Assembly (NCBI GenBank): GCA_937967645.1
Contig: CALBTT010000170.1
Location: 1 to 29,642 of the forward strand
Length of the DNA stretch: 29,642 nucleotides
Source of the DNA: an uncultured Zoogloea sp.
GTDB lineage: Bacteria > Pseudomonadota > Gammaproteobacteria > Burkholderiales > Rhodocyclaceae
Direction of reading: 5' to 3'
Part shown: piece by piece, positions 8,049 to 14,795 of the stretch
How the letters are laid out: every line of letters begins with the position of its first letter
Numbering within the stretch: position 1 is the first letter of the stretch
Translations under genes and position numbers: made by a program
The notes under the pieces: generated by a model
The model's input: only the letters and a program-made list of their open reading frames with translations
Databases searched by the model: none
Told to the model about the DNA's origin: nothing

Positions 8049-8777
8049 TCAATTCAATTCATTGAGATAGTAGTGCTCCGCGGTCGAATAAAGCCCCCGC
8101 CGCCACTCCACCGGCTTGTCGCCATAGGTGTAGGTCACACGCTCAACTGACAGCAATGGGGTACCTTCGGTAACACCAAGTGTTTCACTGGTCATGCGAT
8201 CCGCAGCCACCGCACGGATACGCTCCTCGGCACGAATCATACGGACCCCGAAACGGGTTTCGAACAGGCTGTAAAGCGAACCGTGCCCGCTCTGCAGGAC
8301 CTCCATGGTCAGCCCATGAAAGATCTCGCCCGGCAGATAGATCTCGTCGATCACCACGGGCTTTCCTGAAAACTTGAGAAGACGACGCAGAATGGTCACC
8401 GGCGCGCCGAGCTCGATGCCGAGCATCCGCGCGGCTTCATTGCCGGCCTTGGCCTTCCAGCAATCAAGGGGTACGCTCTGGGGGTGCGCGAGATCGCCGT
8501 CCGTAGGCACCAGGCGCAAAAACCTGAATAACGCACGCGGATCGTTGTGGGATGCCACGTAGGTTCCCTTGCCCTGCTTGCGCACCAGAAGATTTTCAGC
8601 CGCCATTTCGTCGATGGCCTTGCGGACGGTGCCCTGACTGACATTGAAGCGCAGCGCGAGTTCCTGTTCACTGGGAATGGCCTGTCCCGGCCGCCACTCG
8701 GCGGACTCCAGGGCATTCAGCATCAGATTCTTGATCTGACGGTACAGGGGGCTGAAGGTGGGCGATTCGGGTCGCAT
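8049..8777 (-). CDS. GntR-family (HutC/UTRA-type) transcriptional regulator, probable TCA-cycle regulator
   Basis: A 242-residue regulator with an N-terminal winged helix (about 10-78: PLYRQIKNLMLNAL, then IPSEQELALRFNVSQGTVRKAIDEM, GKGTYVASH). The C-terminal effector domain is of the UTRA type (about 95-238), typical of the HutC subfamily. Such proteins bind operators as dimers and release them on binding a small metabolite; the ligand here is unknown. It sits directly upstream of sdhC on the same strand and diverges from mdh across a gap holding a perfect 16-bp palindrome. Control of mdh, sdh-gltA-sucAB and itself is the obvious inference. The start is ATG 8777-8775. The family is clear; the target set is inferred from position. 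Confidence 0.92.
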   Translation of the reverse strand: MRPESPTFSPLYRQIKNLMLNALESAEWRPGQAIPSEQELALRFNVSQGTVRKAIDEMAAENLLVRKQGKGTYVASHNDPRALFRFLRLVPTDGDLAHPQSVPLDCWKAKAGNEAARMLGIELGAPVTILRRLLKFSGKPVVIDEIYLPGEIFHGLTMEVLQSGHGSLYSLFETRFGVRMIRAEERIRAVAADRMTSETLGVTEGTPLLSVERVTYTYGDKPVEWRRGLYSTAEHYYLNELN

Positions 8778-8824
8778 CGGTCTATTGAATCACACTTTTT
8801 CGGAGCAGTCTATGGGATGTCTTT

Positions 8825-8840
8825 TGTCTTATATAAGACA
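8825..8840. promoter_or_regulatory. Perfect 16-bp palindrome, probable operator of the GntR regulator
   Basis: TGTCTTATATAAGACA is its own reverse complement. It lies in the divergent gntR-mdh region, 48 bases from the gntR start and 14 bp upstream of the mdh -35 box. The AT-rich core could serve as the gntR -10, so binding there would repress gntR. For mdh it would sit around -49 to -64, compatible with activation or looping. A further TGTCTT copy stands just upstream (8819-8824). Symmetry and placement fit a GntR-family dimer site; binding is inferred. Confidence 0.65.
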
Positions 8841-8853
8841 TATAACATGGAAA

Positions 8854-8882
8854 TTGACAGCCCCCGGAAATACTCCTACGAT
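8854..8882 (+). promoter_or_regulatory. mdh sigma70 promoter
   Basis: A perfect -35 TTGACA (8854-8859), a 17-bp spacer and -10 TACGAT (8877-8882, four of six consensus bases). The predicted transcription start is near 8889, giving a 5' leader of about 110 nt before mdh. Confidence 0.7.
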
Positions 8883-9001
8883 TCGGCTGTTGACCGATCA
8901 GACACTGATCCCAGCAACGAATCCTATCGCGGCGGCGTGAAGGCGGCGCGAGACAGCAGCAACGAGTCGATAACACTTCTTTCTGAGAGGGAGTCTCAAT
9001 A

Positions 9002-9994
9002 ATGGCAAAAGCCCCCGTTCGTGTCGCAGTAACCGGCGCCGCCGGTCAGATTGGCTACAGCCTCCTGTTCCGCATCGCCAGTGGCGAAATGCTGGGCAAG
9101 GATCAGCCCGTCATCCTTCAACTGCTCGATCTCCCCCAGGCCCAGAAGGCCGTCAAGGGCGTGATGATGGAGCTCGAAGACTGCGCGTTCCCGCTGCTGG
9201 CCGGCATGATCGCCACCGACGACCCCAATGTCGCCTTCAAGGACGCTCAGGTCTGCCTGCTGGTCGGTGCCCGCCCCCGCGGCCCCGGCATGGAGCGCAA
9301 GGACCTGCTGACCGAAAACGCCAAGATCTTCACCGTGCAAGGCGCCGCCATCGGCCAGCACGCGGCTCCGGACGTCAAGGTGCTGGTGGTGGGCAACCCC
9401 TGCAACACCAATGCCTACATCGCCAAGGAAATCGCGGTCAAGTACGGCCGTGTCAGCGCCAAGAACTTCACCGGCATGCTGCGCCTCGACCACAACCGCG
9501 CCCTGTCCCAGCTCGCTGGCAAGACCGGCCGTGAAGTGTCCAGCCTGAAGAACCTGGTCGTCTGGGGCAACCACTCCCCCACGATGTACGCCGACTACCG
9601 CTTCACCACCTCCAACGGCGACAAGGTGCCGGCGCTGGTTAACGACGAAGCCTGGAACCGCGACGTGTTCCTGCCCACCGTCGGCAAGCGTGGTGCTGCC
9701 ATCATCGAAGCCCGCGGCCTGTCCTCCGCCGCTTCCGCCGCCAATGCCGCCATCGACCACATCCGTGACTGGGTGCTGGGCTCCAACGGCGAATGGGTCA
9801 CCATGGGCATCCCGTCCGACGGTTCCTACGGCATCCCCGAAGGCATCATCTACGGCTTCCCGGTCACCACCGAGAACGGCGAGTACAAGATCGTCCAGGG
9901 CCTGGAGATCGACCAGTTCTCCCGCGAGCGCATGACCCACACGCTCAACGAGCTGCTGGAAGAGCGCGACGGCGTGAAGGACCTGCTGGCCTGA
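9002..9994 (+). CDS. mdh: Malate dehydrogenase (NAD-dependent)
   Basis: Oxidises malate to oxaloacetate, closing the TCA cycle and feeding GltA. The 330-residue protein belongs to the cytosolic-type MDH group common in betaproteobacteria. The NAD-binding loop TGAAGQIGYSLL (11-22) is followed by the mobile loop RPRGPGMERKDLL (91-103) with substrate arginines. NPCNTNA is at 132-138. The catalytic pair is D163 (MLRLDHNR) and H191 (VWGNHSPT). The ATG is preceded by GAGAGGGAG, a strong ribosome site. It diverges from the GntR gene, has its own promoter, and is followed by an intrinsic terminator, so it is probably monocistronic. Confidence 0.98.
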   Translation: MAKAPVRVAVTGAAGQIGYSLLFRIASGEMLGKDQPVILQLLDLPQAQKAVKGVMMELEDCAFPLLAGMIATDDPNVAFKDAQVCLLVGARPRGPGMERKDLLTENAKIFTVQGAAIGQHAAPDVKVLVVGNPCNTNAYIAKEIAVKYGRVSAKNFTGMLRLDHNRALSQLAGKTGREVSSLKNLVVWGNHSPTMYADYRFTTSNGDKVPALVNDEAWNRDVFLPTVGKRGAAIIEARGLSSAASAANAAIDHIRDWVLGSNGEWVTMGIPSDGSYGIPEGIIYGFPVTTENGEYKIVQGLEIDQFSRERMTHTLNELLEERDGVKDLLA

Positions 9995-10024
9995 TCGGCC
10001 GGGGCGTCAGCCTGATCGATCCAG

Positions 10025-10055
10025 CGCGGGGGCGGAAACGCCCCCGCGTTTTTTT
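10025..10055 (+). terminator. Rho-independent terminator of mdh
   Basis: A 10-bp perfect GC stem, CGCGGGGGCG (10025-10034) and CGCCCCCGCG (10039-10048), has a GAAA tetraloop and is followed by seven Ts (10049-10055). It starts 31 bases after the mdh stop. Confidence 0.95.
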
Positions 10056-10109
10056 ATGCCGTCCTTTTTGTTACCCTCGCACGACTTTTCATTCCAGCTC
10101 ATCCGCATC

Positions 10110-11102
10110 ATGTCCTCCCTGCCCCACCCCGAGAGCGTCCTGTTCCAGGGCGAGAAGCCCTTCCCCATCCTGCCTGCCGTCGATCACTACGCGGGCAGCG
10201 AGAAGCTGATGCGCAAGGCCCTGGCCGTCCAGCACGAGCTCGGCCCAGTGTTCGACATCACCTGCGACTGCGAGGATGGTGCCCGCGCCGGCGCCGAAGC
10301 AGAACACGCCATGATGGCCGCCAGCGTGGTGATGTCCGAGGACAACCGCTTCGGCCGCGTCGGCGCCCGCATCCATGACATCACCCACGCCCACTGGGAG
10401 CAGGACGTGGACATCCTGGTCAGCCAGGCCGGCACCCGCCTCGCCTTCCTGACCCTGCCCAAGCCACGCAGCGCAGCCGATGCCGCCCGCCAGATCGAAG
10501 CCATCCGCAACGCCGAGAAAAGGCACGGCATCAACCAACCGATCCCGGTTCACGTCCTGATCGAGACCCACGGCGCCCTGCGCGACGCCTGGGAGATCGC
10601 CGCCCTGGACGGCGTCGAATCCCTCGATTTCGGCCTGATGGATTTCGTGAGCGGTCACCACGGCGCCATCCCCGGATCGGCGATGCGCAGCCCGGGGCAG
10701 TTCGAGCACCCCCTGGTCGTCCGGGCCAAGTGCGACATCGCGGCGGCGGCGCTGGCCAACGGTGTGGTGCCCGCACATAACGTCACCACCGAACTCAAGG
10801 ACATCGACTACATCCGCCGCGATGCCGAGCGCGCCCGACGGGAGTTCGGCTATCTCCGCATGTGGAGCATCCACCCCAATCAGATCGTGCCGATCATCGA
10901 GGCCATGCGCCCCGACTTCTCGGAGGTCGAGGACGCCTCGAACATCCTGATCGCCGCCCAGGACGCCCACTGGGGGCCGATCCAGCACGCCGGCAAGCTG
11001 CACGACCGGGCCTCCTACCGCTATTACTGGGAATTGCTCAAGCGCGCTGCAGCCACCGGCATGGCCCTGCCGCAGGAAGCAAAGAGCCGCTTCTTCGAGT
11101 AA
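10110..11102 (+). CDS. HpcH/HpaI aldolase / citrate lyase beta-like CoA-ester lyase
   Basis: A 330-residue member of the CitE/malyl-CoA lyase superfamily (TIM barrel, Mg-dependent). These enzymes cleave or hydrolyse 3-hydroxyacyl-CoA esters such as malyl-CoA or citramalyl-CoA. Visible landmarks are FDITCDCEDGA (48-57), the CoA/metal region GARIHD (85-90), VLIETHGA (149-156) with the metal-binding glutamate E152, DFGLMDFVSG (173-182) and SIHPNQI (253-259). No citrate lyase alpha or gamma subunits are nearby, so a true citrate lyase is unlikely. I start at ATG 10110 (MSSLPHPES); an in-frame ATG at 10056 sits in the mdh terminator U-tract. No convincing Shine-Dalgarno precedes 10110. The substrate cannot be told from sequence. 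Confidence 0.88.
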   Translation: MSSLPHPESVLFQGEKPFPILPAVDHYAGSEKLMRKALAVQHELGPVFDITCDCEDGARAGAEAEHAMMAASVVMSEDNRFGRVGARIHDITHAHWEQDVDILVSQAGTRLAFLTLPKPRSAADAARQIEAIRNAEKRHGINQPIPVHVLIETHGALRDAWEIAALDGVESLDFGLMDFVSGHHGAIPGSAMRSPGQFEHPLVVRAKCDIAAAALANGVVPAHNVTTELKDIDYIRRDAERARREFGYLRMWSIHPNQIVPIIEAMRPDFSEVEDASNILIAAQDAHWGPIQHAGKLHDRASYRYYWELLKRAAATGMALPQEAKSRFFE

Positions 11103-11104
11103 AC

Positions 11105-11135
11105 AAAAAAACCGGGAGACAGCTCCCGGTTTTTT
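11105..11135. terminator. Bidirectional rho-independent terminator
   Basis: A stem of CCGGGAG (11112-11118) and CTCCCGG (11123-11129) has an ACAG loop, with seven As before and six Ts after. It can end both the CoA-ester lyase transcript (+) and the flavoprotein transcript (-), which converge here. Confidence 0.93.
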
Positions 11136-11152
11136 CATTCAGGCCCGAGCAC

Positions 11153-12397
11153 TCACTCCGGCAGCGCGACCTTGTTGTCGGTGCTGAACTGGTAATCCCT
11201 GAAGACATGCTCCGCCGAGAGGATCTCGTAATTGCCATCTTCCTTGCGGCGCGAGGTGTCCTTCAGACGATAGGTATAATGCCCACAGGTCCACAGATCG
11301 AAATTGCGCATGTGGGTGCACATGCAGGTCTTGTCCATCACGACAAGCTTCTTCTCGCCCGGGTGCAGAGCCACCTGCTTGTTGTAGGCGTCGATGTAGG
11401 AGCAGTTGCCGCTACTGTCGAGCAGATAGCCATACGCCTCGCAATTGGGGCGGATTCCGGAACCGATGGCAGGACTGCCCGTCAGCATCCGCATCGGATA
11501 GCCGGTGGGTGAAATCTGATTGACGACGATTTCCTCTTCGCTGGCCTTGAAGTAGTGCTGCTGCACGTTCTCGGGCAGGCCGCACTCATGGGTCACGGTG
11601 AAGCGGGTCGCCACCTGAACGGCGCTCGCGCCGTTCTCGAGGAAGGACACCGCATCACTGCCGGTGAAGATGCCACCTGCCGCAACCAGGGGAATATCGA
11701 GCTTCTCTGCCACCAGCCAGGCGCGGATCTCGGCCACGATGGTCGCCAGGTCGTACTTGGCCCAGTCCATGCCGAACCCCAGGTGCCCCCCGGCCAGCGG
11801 ACCTTCGACCACCACGTAGTCGGGCAGCCGGTTGGTGCGCGCGCTCTTGCGCAGGAAGAGTTGCAGGGCCCGCAGGGACGACACGATGATCCCCAGCTTG
11901 GCGTCACGGAAACGCGGATGATCCTCGATCAACGCAAAGGACCCAAGATGCAGGCCGGCCGCCAGGGTGATGCCGTCGGCACCCGCATCCAGAGCCGAGG
12001 CGAGACGCACCCGCAGGGTTTCCTTCGGCGCGTTCATCGTCAGCTTTTCCATGCAGTTGACGAAGATCATGCCCGGGCCGCGCTTGGCCTCCATGGTCTT
12101 GCCCACATGCAGGCGGGTCGCCTCGGCAAGCTGGCCCAGATCAAACTGCACCACCGACTTGTCGGAATTCGCGACGTTGTACTTGTACTGCTTGAGCTTG
12201 TCCTTCACGAACTTGGTATTGAAGCGACGATCGGCGACCGTCTTGACCATCGCATCCGAGATATGACCGATCCCGCCGAGCCGGGCAGCCTCCAGTGCCA
12301 GATCCGCGGTGGAGATATCCACCCCCATGCCGCCGATGACTATGGGCACCAGTTCCTGCTTACCGAAATTCAGGCGAAAATCATCAACTCGTTTCAT
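11153..12397 (-). CDS. Nitronate monooxygenase-family flavoprotein (2-nitropropane dioxygenase-like) with Cys-rich C-terminal tail
   Basis: FMN-dependent TIM-barrel protein of the NMO/YrpB family, which oxidises nitronates or acts as an NAD(P)H:quinone reductase. The catalytic-base position is H205 in VVVEGPLAGGHLGFG (196-210). FMN-phosphate contacts are AAGGI (239-243) and GASAVQVATRF (256-266). An N-terminal IGGMGVDIST (21-30) replaces the usual QGPMG-type loop. At 414 residues it exceeds typical 310-360-residue relatives. The extra C-terminal ~100 residues contain C319, C332, C358, C360 and C371 (KTCMCTHM, WTCGHYTY), possibly a metal site. Start ATG 12397 has GGAAGGGG upstream; the longer frame to 12445 has none. 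The family is firm; the actual substrate is unknown. Confidence 0.85.
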   Translation of the reverse strand: MKRVDDFRLNFGKQELVPIVIGGMGVDISTADLALEAARLGGIGHISDAMVKTVADRRFNTKFVKDKLKQYKYNVANSDKSVVQFDLGQLAEATRLHVGKTMEAKRGPGMIFVNCMEKLTMNAPKETLRVRLASALDAGADGITLAAGLHLGSFALIEDHPRFRDAKLGIIVSSLRALQLFLRKSARTNRLPDYVVVEGPLAGGHLGFGMDWAKYDLATIVAEIRAWLVAEKLDIPLVAAGGIFTGSDAVSFLENGASAVQVATRFTVTHECGLPENVQQHYFKASEEEIVVNQISPTGYPMRMLTGSPAIGSGIRPNCEAYGYLLDSSGNCSYIDAYNKQVALHPGEKKLVVMDKTCMCTHMRNFDLWTCGHYTYRLKDTSRRKEDGNYEILSAEHVFRDYQFSTDNKVALPE

Positions 12398-12660
12398 GAA
12401 ACCCCTTCCAGACAGACGTGATGAGTCGCGGCGCCCACAGGCCACCCGTGACTGAACACATTATTATCTCATCGCACCACCATGTATGTAGTGGGTTAGA
12501 TCAAGTAAAAACGCGGTAAGTTGCCAAAACCCGCAGGAATCGTTGCCAACCCCGTCCGACAAGCGGCCTCGCAGGCATGTCGAAAATTTGATACTTTCCG
12601 GAGCGAGGAGAAAATCACGAACTCGGCTAAAATATCGTTTCCCATATCGCTCCCCGCCTG

Positions 12661-13554
12661 ATGTCCGAATCCACCCCCCCCGCTCAAGAATGCGCTGTCC
12701 TGTTTGCCGACCTCGTCGGCAGCACGCAGTTGTACCAGCGCGTGGGAGACTCCACCGCCTTCGAGGTGGTGGACCGGAGCATTCGTGCCATGCGTATCGC
12801 CGTGGAAACCAAGCGCGGCCGCGTGGTCAAGCATACGGGTGACGGGTTGATGGCGGTGTTCCGCGAAGCCGACAGCGCAGCCGATGCCACCCTGGCCATC
12901 CACCTGGCGATCAAGGAGCTCCCCTCCCCGCCCGAGCAGCGCCTCGCCGTGCGCATCGGATTTCATTTCGGCGGCGTGGTGGCGAGCGGCACGGACGTCT
13001 TCGGCGACACCGTCAATTTCGCGGCGCGCCTGGCTGAGCTGGCCTCCCCGGGCAAGGCCATCACCTCTTCCGAAACCGCTCGTCGACTGGGCCCGGAATG
13101 GCGCTCGGTGCTGCACAGCCTCCCCCCCCGGGTGATCCGTGGCGTCACCCGCCCGGTCGAGTTGTGCGAGCTGATGTGCGAAGCCGTGGGCGAGCTGACC
13201 ATCGTACAGAGCGACCACTTCCTGCTCGACTCGGAACCCGAGCTGCGCCTCTACCTGGACGCCAGCTCCATCATCCTGAACTCCGCCCGCCCCAGCGCAC
13301 GGATCGGACGGGATCCCGCCGCTGACCTGGTCATCGCCGACACCCAGTCATCCCGGCGCCACGCCGAGATCGAGCTGCGAGGCGACAAATTCGTGCTGAT
13401 CGACCGCAGCAGCAACGGCACCTTCGTGCAGATCGAAGGCGAGCGGGAATTCCTGCTGTCCCGCGAAGAGGTCGTCCTGCGCGGCCGCGGCCACTTCGCC
13501 CTCGGGCGAAGCTGCGCCAGCAGCCCCCAGATCGTCAGCTTCGTCTGCGTCTAG
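12661..13554 (+). CDS. Class III adenylate cyclase fused to a C-terminal FHA domain
   Basis: A 297-residue soluble protein. Residues 10-175 form a class III nucleotide cyclase catalytic domain. The metal aspartates are D17 (LFADLVGST) and D61 (KHTGDGLMAVF). The adenine-specifying pair is K57 and D112, and the transition-state residues are N119 and R123 (DVFGDTVNFAAR). This pattern predicts ATP, not GTP, as substrate and cAMP as product. Residues about 205-295 form an FHA phosphothreonine-binding domain, with RIGRDPAADLVI (214-225), SSRRHAEI (230-237) and NGTFV (252-256). No membrane or sensor domain is present, so the FHA domain may provide regulation or localisation through a phosphoprotein. 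There is no clear Shine-Dalgarno before ATG 12661. The gene stands alone and converges on the esterase gene. Confidence 0.9.
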   Translation: MSESTPPAQECAVLFADLVGSTQLYQRVGDSTAFEVVDRSIRAMRIAVETKRGRVVKHTGDGLMAVFREADSAADATLAIHLAIKELPSPPEQRLAVRIGFHFGGVVASGTDVFGDTVNFAARLAELASPGKAITSSETARRLGPEWRSVLHSLPPRVIRGVTRPVELCELMCEAVGELTIVQSDHFLLDSEPELRLYLDASSIILNSARPSARIGRDPAADLVIADTQSSRRHAEIELRGDKFVLIDRSSNGTFVQIEGEREFLLSREEVVLRGRGHFALGRSCASSPQIVSFVCV

Positions 13555-14513
13555 GACGCGTCTCCTGCAAAGGCGCGGCCCAGCGCCTCACCCGCCTGTC
13601 GGACCGCCTCATTGGCCTGGCTGAAGAATTTACCCAGAGTGATGAAGCCATGCACCATGCCTTCAAACTTGCGCAGCTCCACCGGCACACCCGCCTCCCT
13701 CAGCACCTCTCCATAGGCCTTGCAGTCATCCGTCAGGGGATCGCACCCGGCCGTGATGATCAGCGCCGGCGGCAGGCCGTCGAAACGCGCTGCACGGATG
13801 GGCGACGCGCGCCAGTCCTGCCAGTCATCCTCCTCCGGCAGGTACTTCTCGAAGAACCAGGTCAGGCTCTCGGCATCCAGGAAATAGCCGTTGGCATACG
13901 TCCGGCGCGACGGGCGCTGGCTCAGGATGTCGGTGGACGGATAGATCAGCAGCTGCAGCGCCGCGCGCGGCCCCTGGGCATTGCGCAGGCTGAGCGCCGT
14001 CACCGCGCTCAGGGTGCCGCCCGCGCTGTCACCCGCCAGGGCGAAGCGCGCCGGATCGATGCCCAGCAGGGCCGCATTGGCCAGGGACCACTGCACGGCG
14101 CGCAGCGCGTCATCGACCGCCGCCGGAAACGGATGCTCCGGCGCGAGACGATAGTCCACCGACAGCACCGCCGCCTTCGAGTGATTGGCCAGCTCGCGGC
14201 ACAGCACGTCATGGCTGGTGATATTGCCGATGCACCAGCCGCCGCCATGAAAGTAGAAGGTCAGCGGCAGGACCTCATCCGGTCCGGCACTCAGCGGACG
14301 ATACAGACGCGCCATGATCACGCCCTCCGCAGCCTTGGCCTGGGGGATGGGAACGTCAGTCACCGAGGCCACCGCGGGCACCTCCGGGCGTAGCGCGAAC
14401 TGCAGCTTTTCGAATGAATGACGTGCCTGGGCAACGTCGAGCTCATGGAACCGGGGCGCACCGACACGGTAGACCATGTCGAGCAGGGCTTTGGCTTGGG
14501 GATCGAGCGACAT
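13551..14513 (-). CDS. Alpha/beta hydrolase, hormone-sensitive-lipase-like esterase
   Basis: A 320-residue carboxylesterase of the HSL (family IV) group. The oxyanion-hole motif is HGGGW (about 89-93), the nucleophile elbow is GDSAGG (about 160-165), and the acid and base of the triad lie in AGCDPLTDD and GMVHGF near the C-terminus. There is no signal peptide, so it should be cytoplasmic and act on short-chain acyl esters; the natural substrate is unknown. Its TAG stop and the TAG stop of the opposing cyclase share the palindrome CTAG at 13551-13554. Downstream of a tRNA gene on the same strand, it begins just after a likely terminator. Confidence 0.9.
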   Translation of the reverse strand: MSLDPQAKALLDMVYRVGAPRFHELDVAQARHSFEKLQFALRPEVPAVASVTDVPIPQAKAAEGVIMARLYRPLSAGPDEVLPLTFYFHGGGWCIGNITSHDVLCRELANHSKAAVLSVDYRLAPEHPFPAAVDDALRAVQWSLANAALLGIDPARFALAGDSAGGTLSAVTALSLRNAQGPRAALQLLIYPSTDILSQRPSRRTYANGYFLDAESLTWFFEKYLPEEDDWQDWRASPIRAARFDGLPPALIITAGCDPLTDDCKAYGEVLREAGVPVELRKFEGMVHGFITLGKFFSQANEAVRQAGEALGRAFAGDAS

Positions 14514-14526
14514 GCAGAAAATCCGG

Positions 14527-14577
14527 AAAAAACGCCGCGCCGCCTGGGCCTGCGGGCAGTTTTGACCGGCGGCGCCC
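14527..14577 (-). terminator. Candidate terminator of tRNA-Leu
   Basis: On the minus strand a GC-rich inverted repeat (GCGCCGCC ... GGCGGCGC, loop about 23 nt) is followed by GGCG and six Ts (14532-14527). It lies about 90 nt beyond the tRNA 3' end and immediately before the esterase start. The loop is long, so confidence is moderate. Confidence 0.5.
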
Positions 14578-14664
14578 GGCTGCGGATTTGCGGCGAACTG
14601 CCGGGCCCGCTACCATGCGCGACTTTCCGCAATGCGCGGACGCTGCGCGAGCCCGAAACAGGAT

Positions 14665-14749
14665 TGGTGCCGAGAGTGGGACTCGAACCCACACACCTTG
14701 CGGCGGCGGATTTTGAATCCGCTGCGTCTACCGATTCCGCCATCCCGGC
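14665..14749 (-). tRNA. tRNA-Leu (anticodon CAA)
   Basis: An 85-nt class II tRNA with the 3' CCA encoded (14667-14665). The acceptor arm pairs GCCGGGA with TCTCGGC. The T-arm GTGGGTTCGAGTCCCAC, a variable arm (CCGCAAGG region) and the anticodon stem GCGGA/TCCGC are all visible. The loop TTCAAAA gives anticodon CAA (plus-strand positions 14713-14715), which reads UUG. Confidence 0.97.
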
Positions 14750-14763
14750 ACGGGAAGCCGCGC

Positions 14764-14792
14764 ATTATCTACGAAACCCCGCACAGCATCAA
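14764..14792 (-). promoter_or_regulatory. tRNA-Leu promoter
   Basis: On the minus strand there is TTGATG (14792-14787), exactly 17 bp, then GATAAT (14769-14764), followed by a GC-rich discriminator (GCGCGGC) typical of stringently controlled stable-RNA promoters. The predicted start is near 14757, eight bases before the tRNA. The -35 box ends four bases short of the divergent queA ATG. Confidence 0.75.
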
Positions 14793-14795
14793 CTC

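Noticed and set aside
10056..10109. An upstream in-frame ATG for the CoA-ester lyase
   Set aside because: It lies directly in the U-tract end of the mdh terminator, with no ribosome site; the family-like start is MSSLPHPES at 10110.
12398..12445. Upstream extension of the nitronate monooxygenase-like frame
   Set aside because: The internal ATG at 12397 has a strong Shine-Dalgarno and fits the family N-terminus.
12398..12660. Promoter search in the divergent gap between the flavoprotein and the cyclase
   Set aside because: AT-rich -10-like strings (GATAAT on minus, TAAAAT on plus) exist, but no paired -35 at proper spacing; not reported as promoters.
14665..14749. tRNA-Leu as an integration site of a mobile element
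   Set aside because: No integrase, no direct repeat of the tRNA 3' end and no composition change nearby.
14418..14795. Upstream extension of the queA frame
   Set aside because: It runs through the tRNA-Leu gene, and the resulting 126-residue extension has no match to the family.
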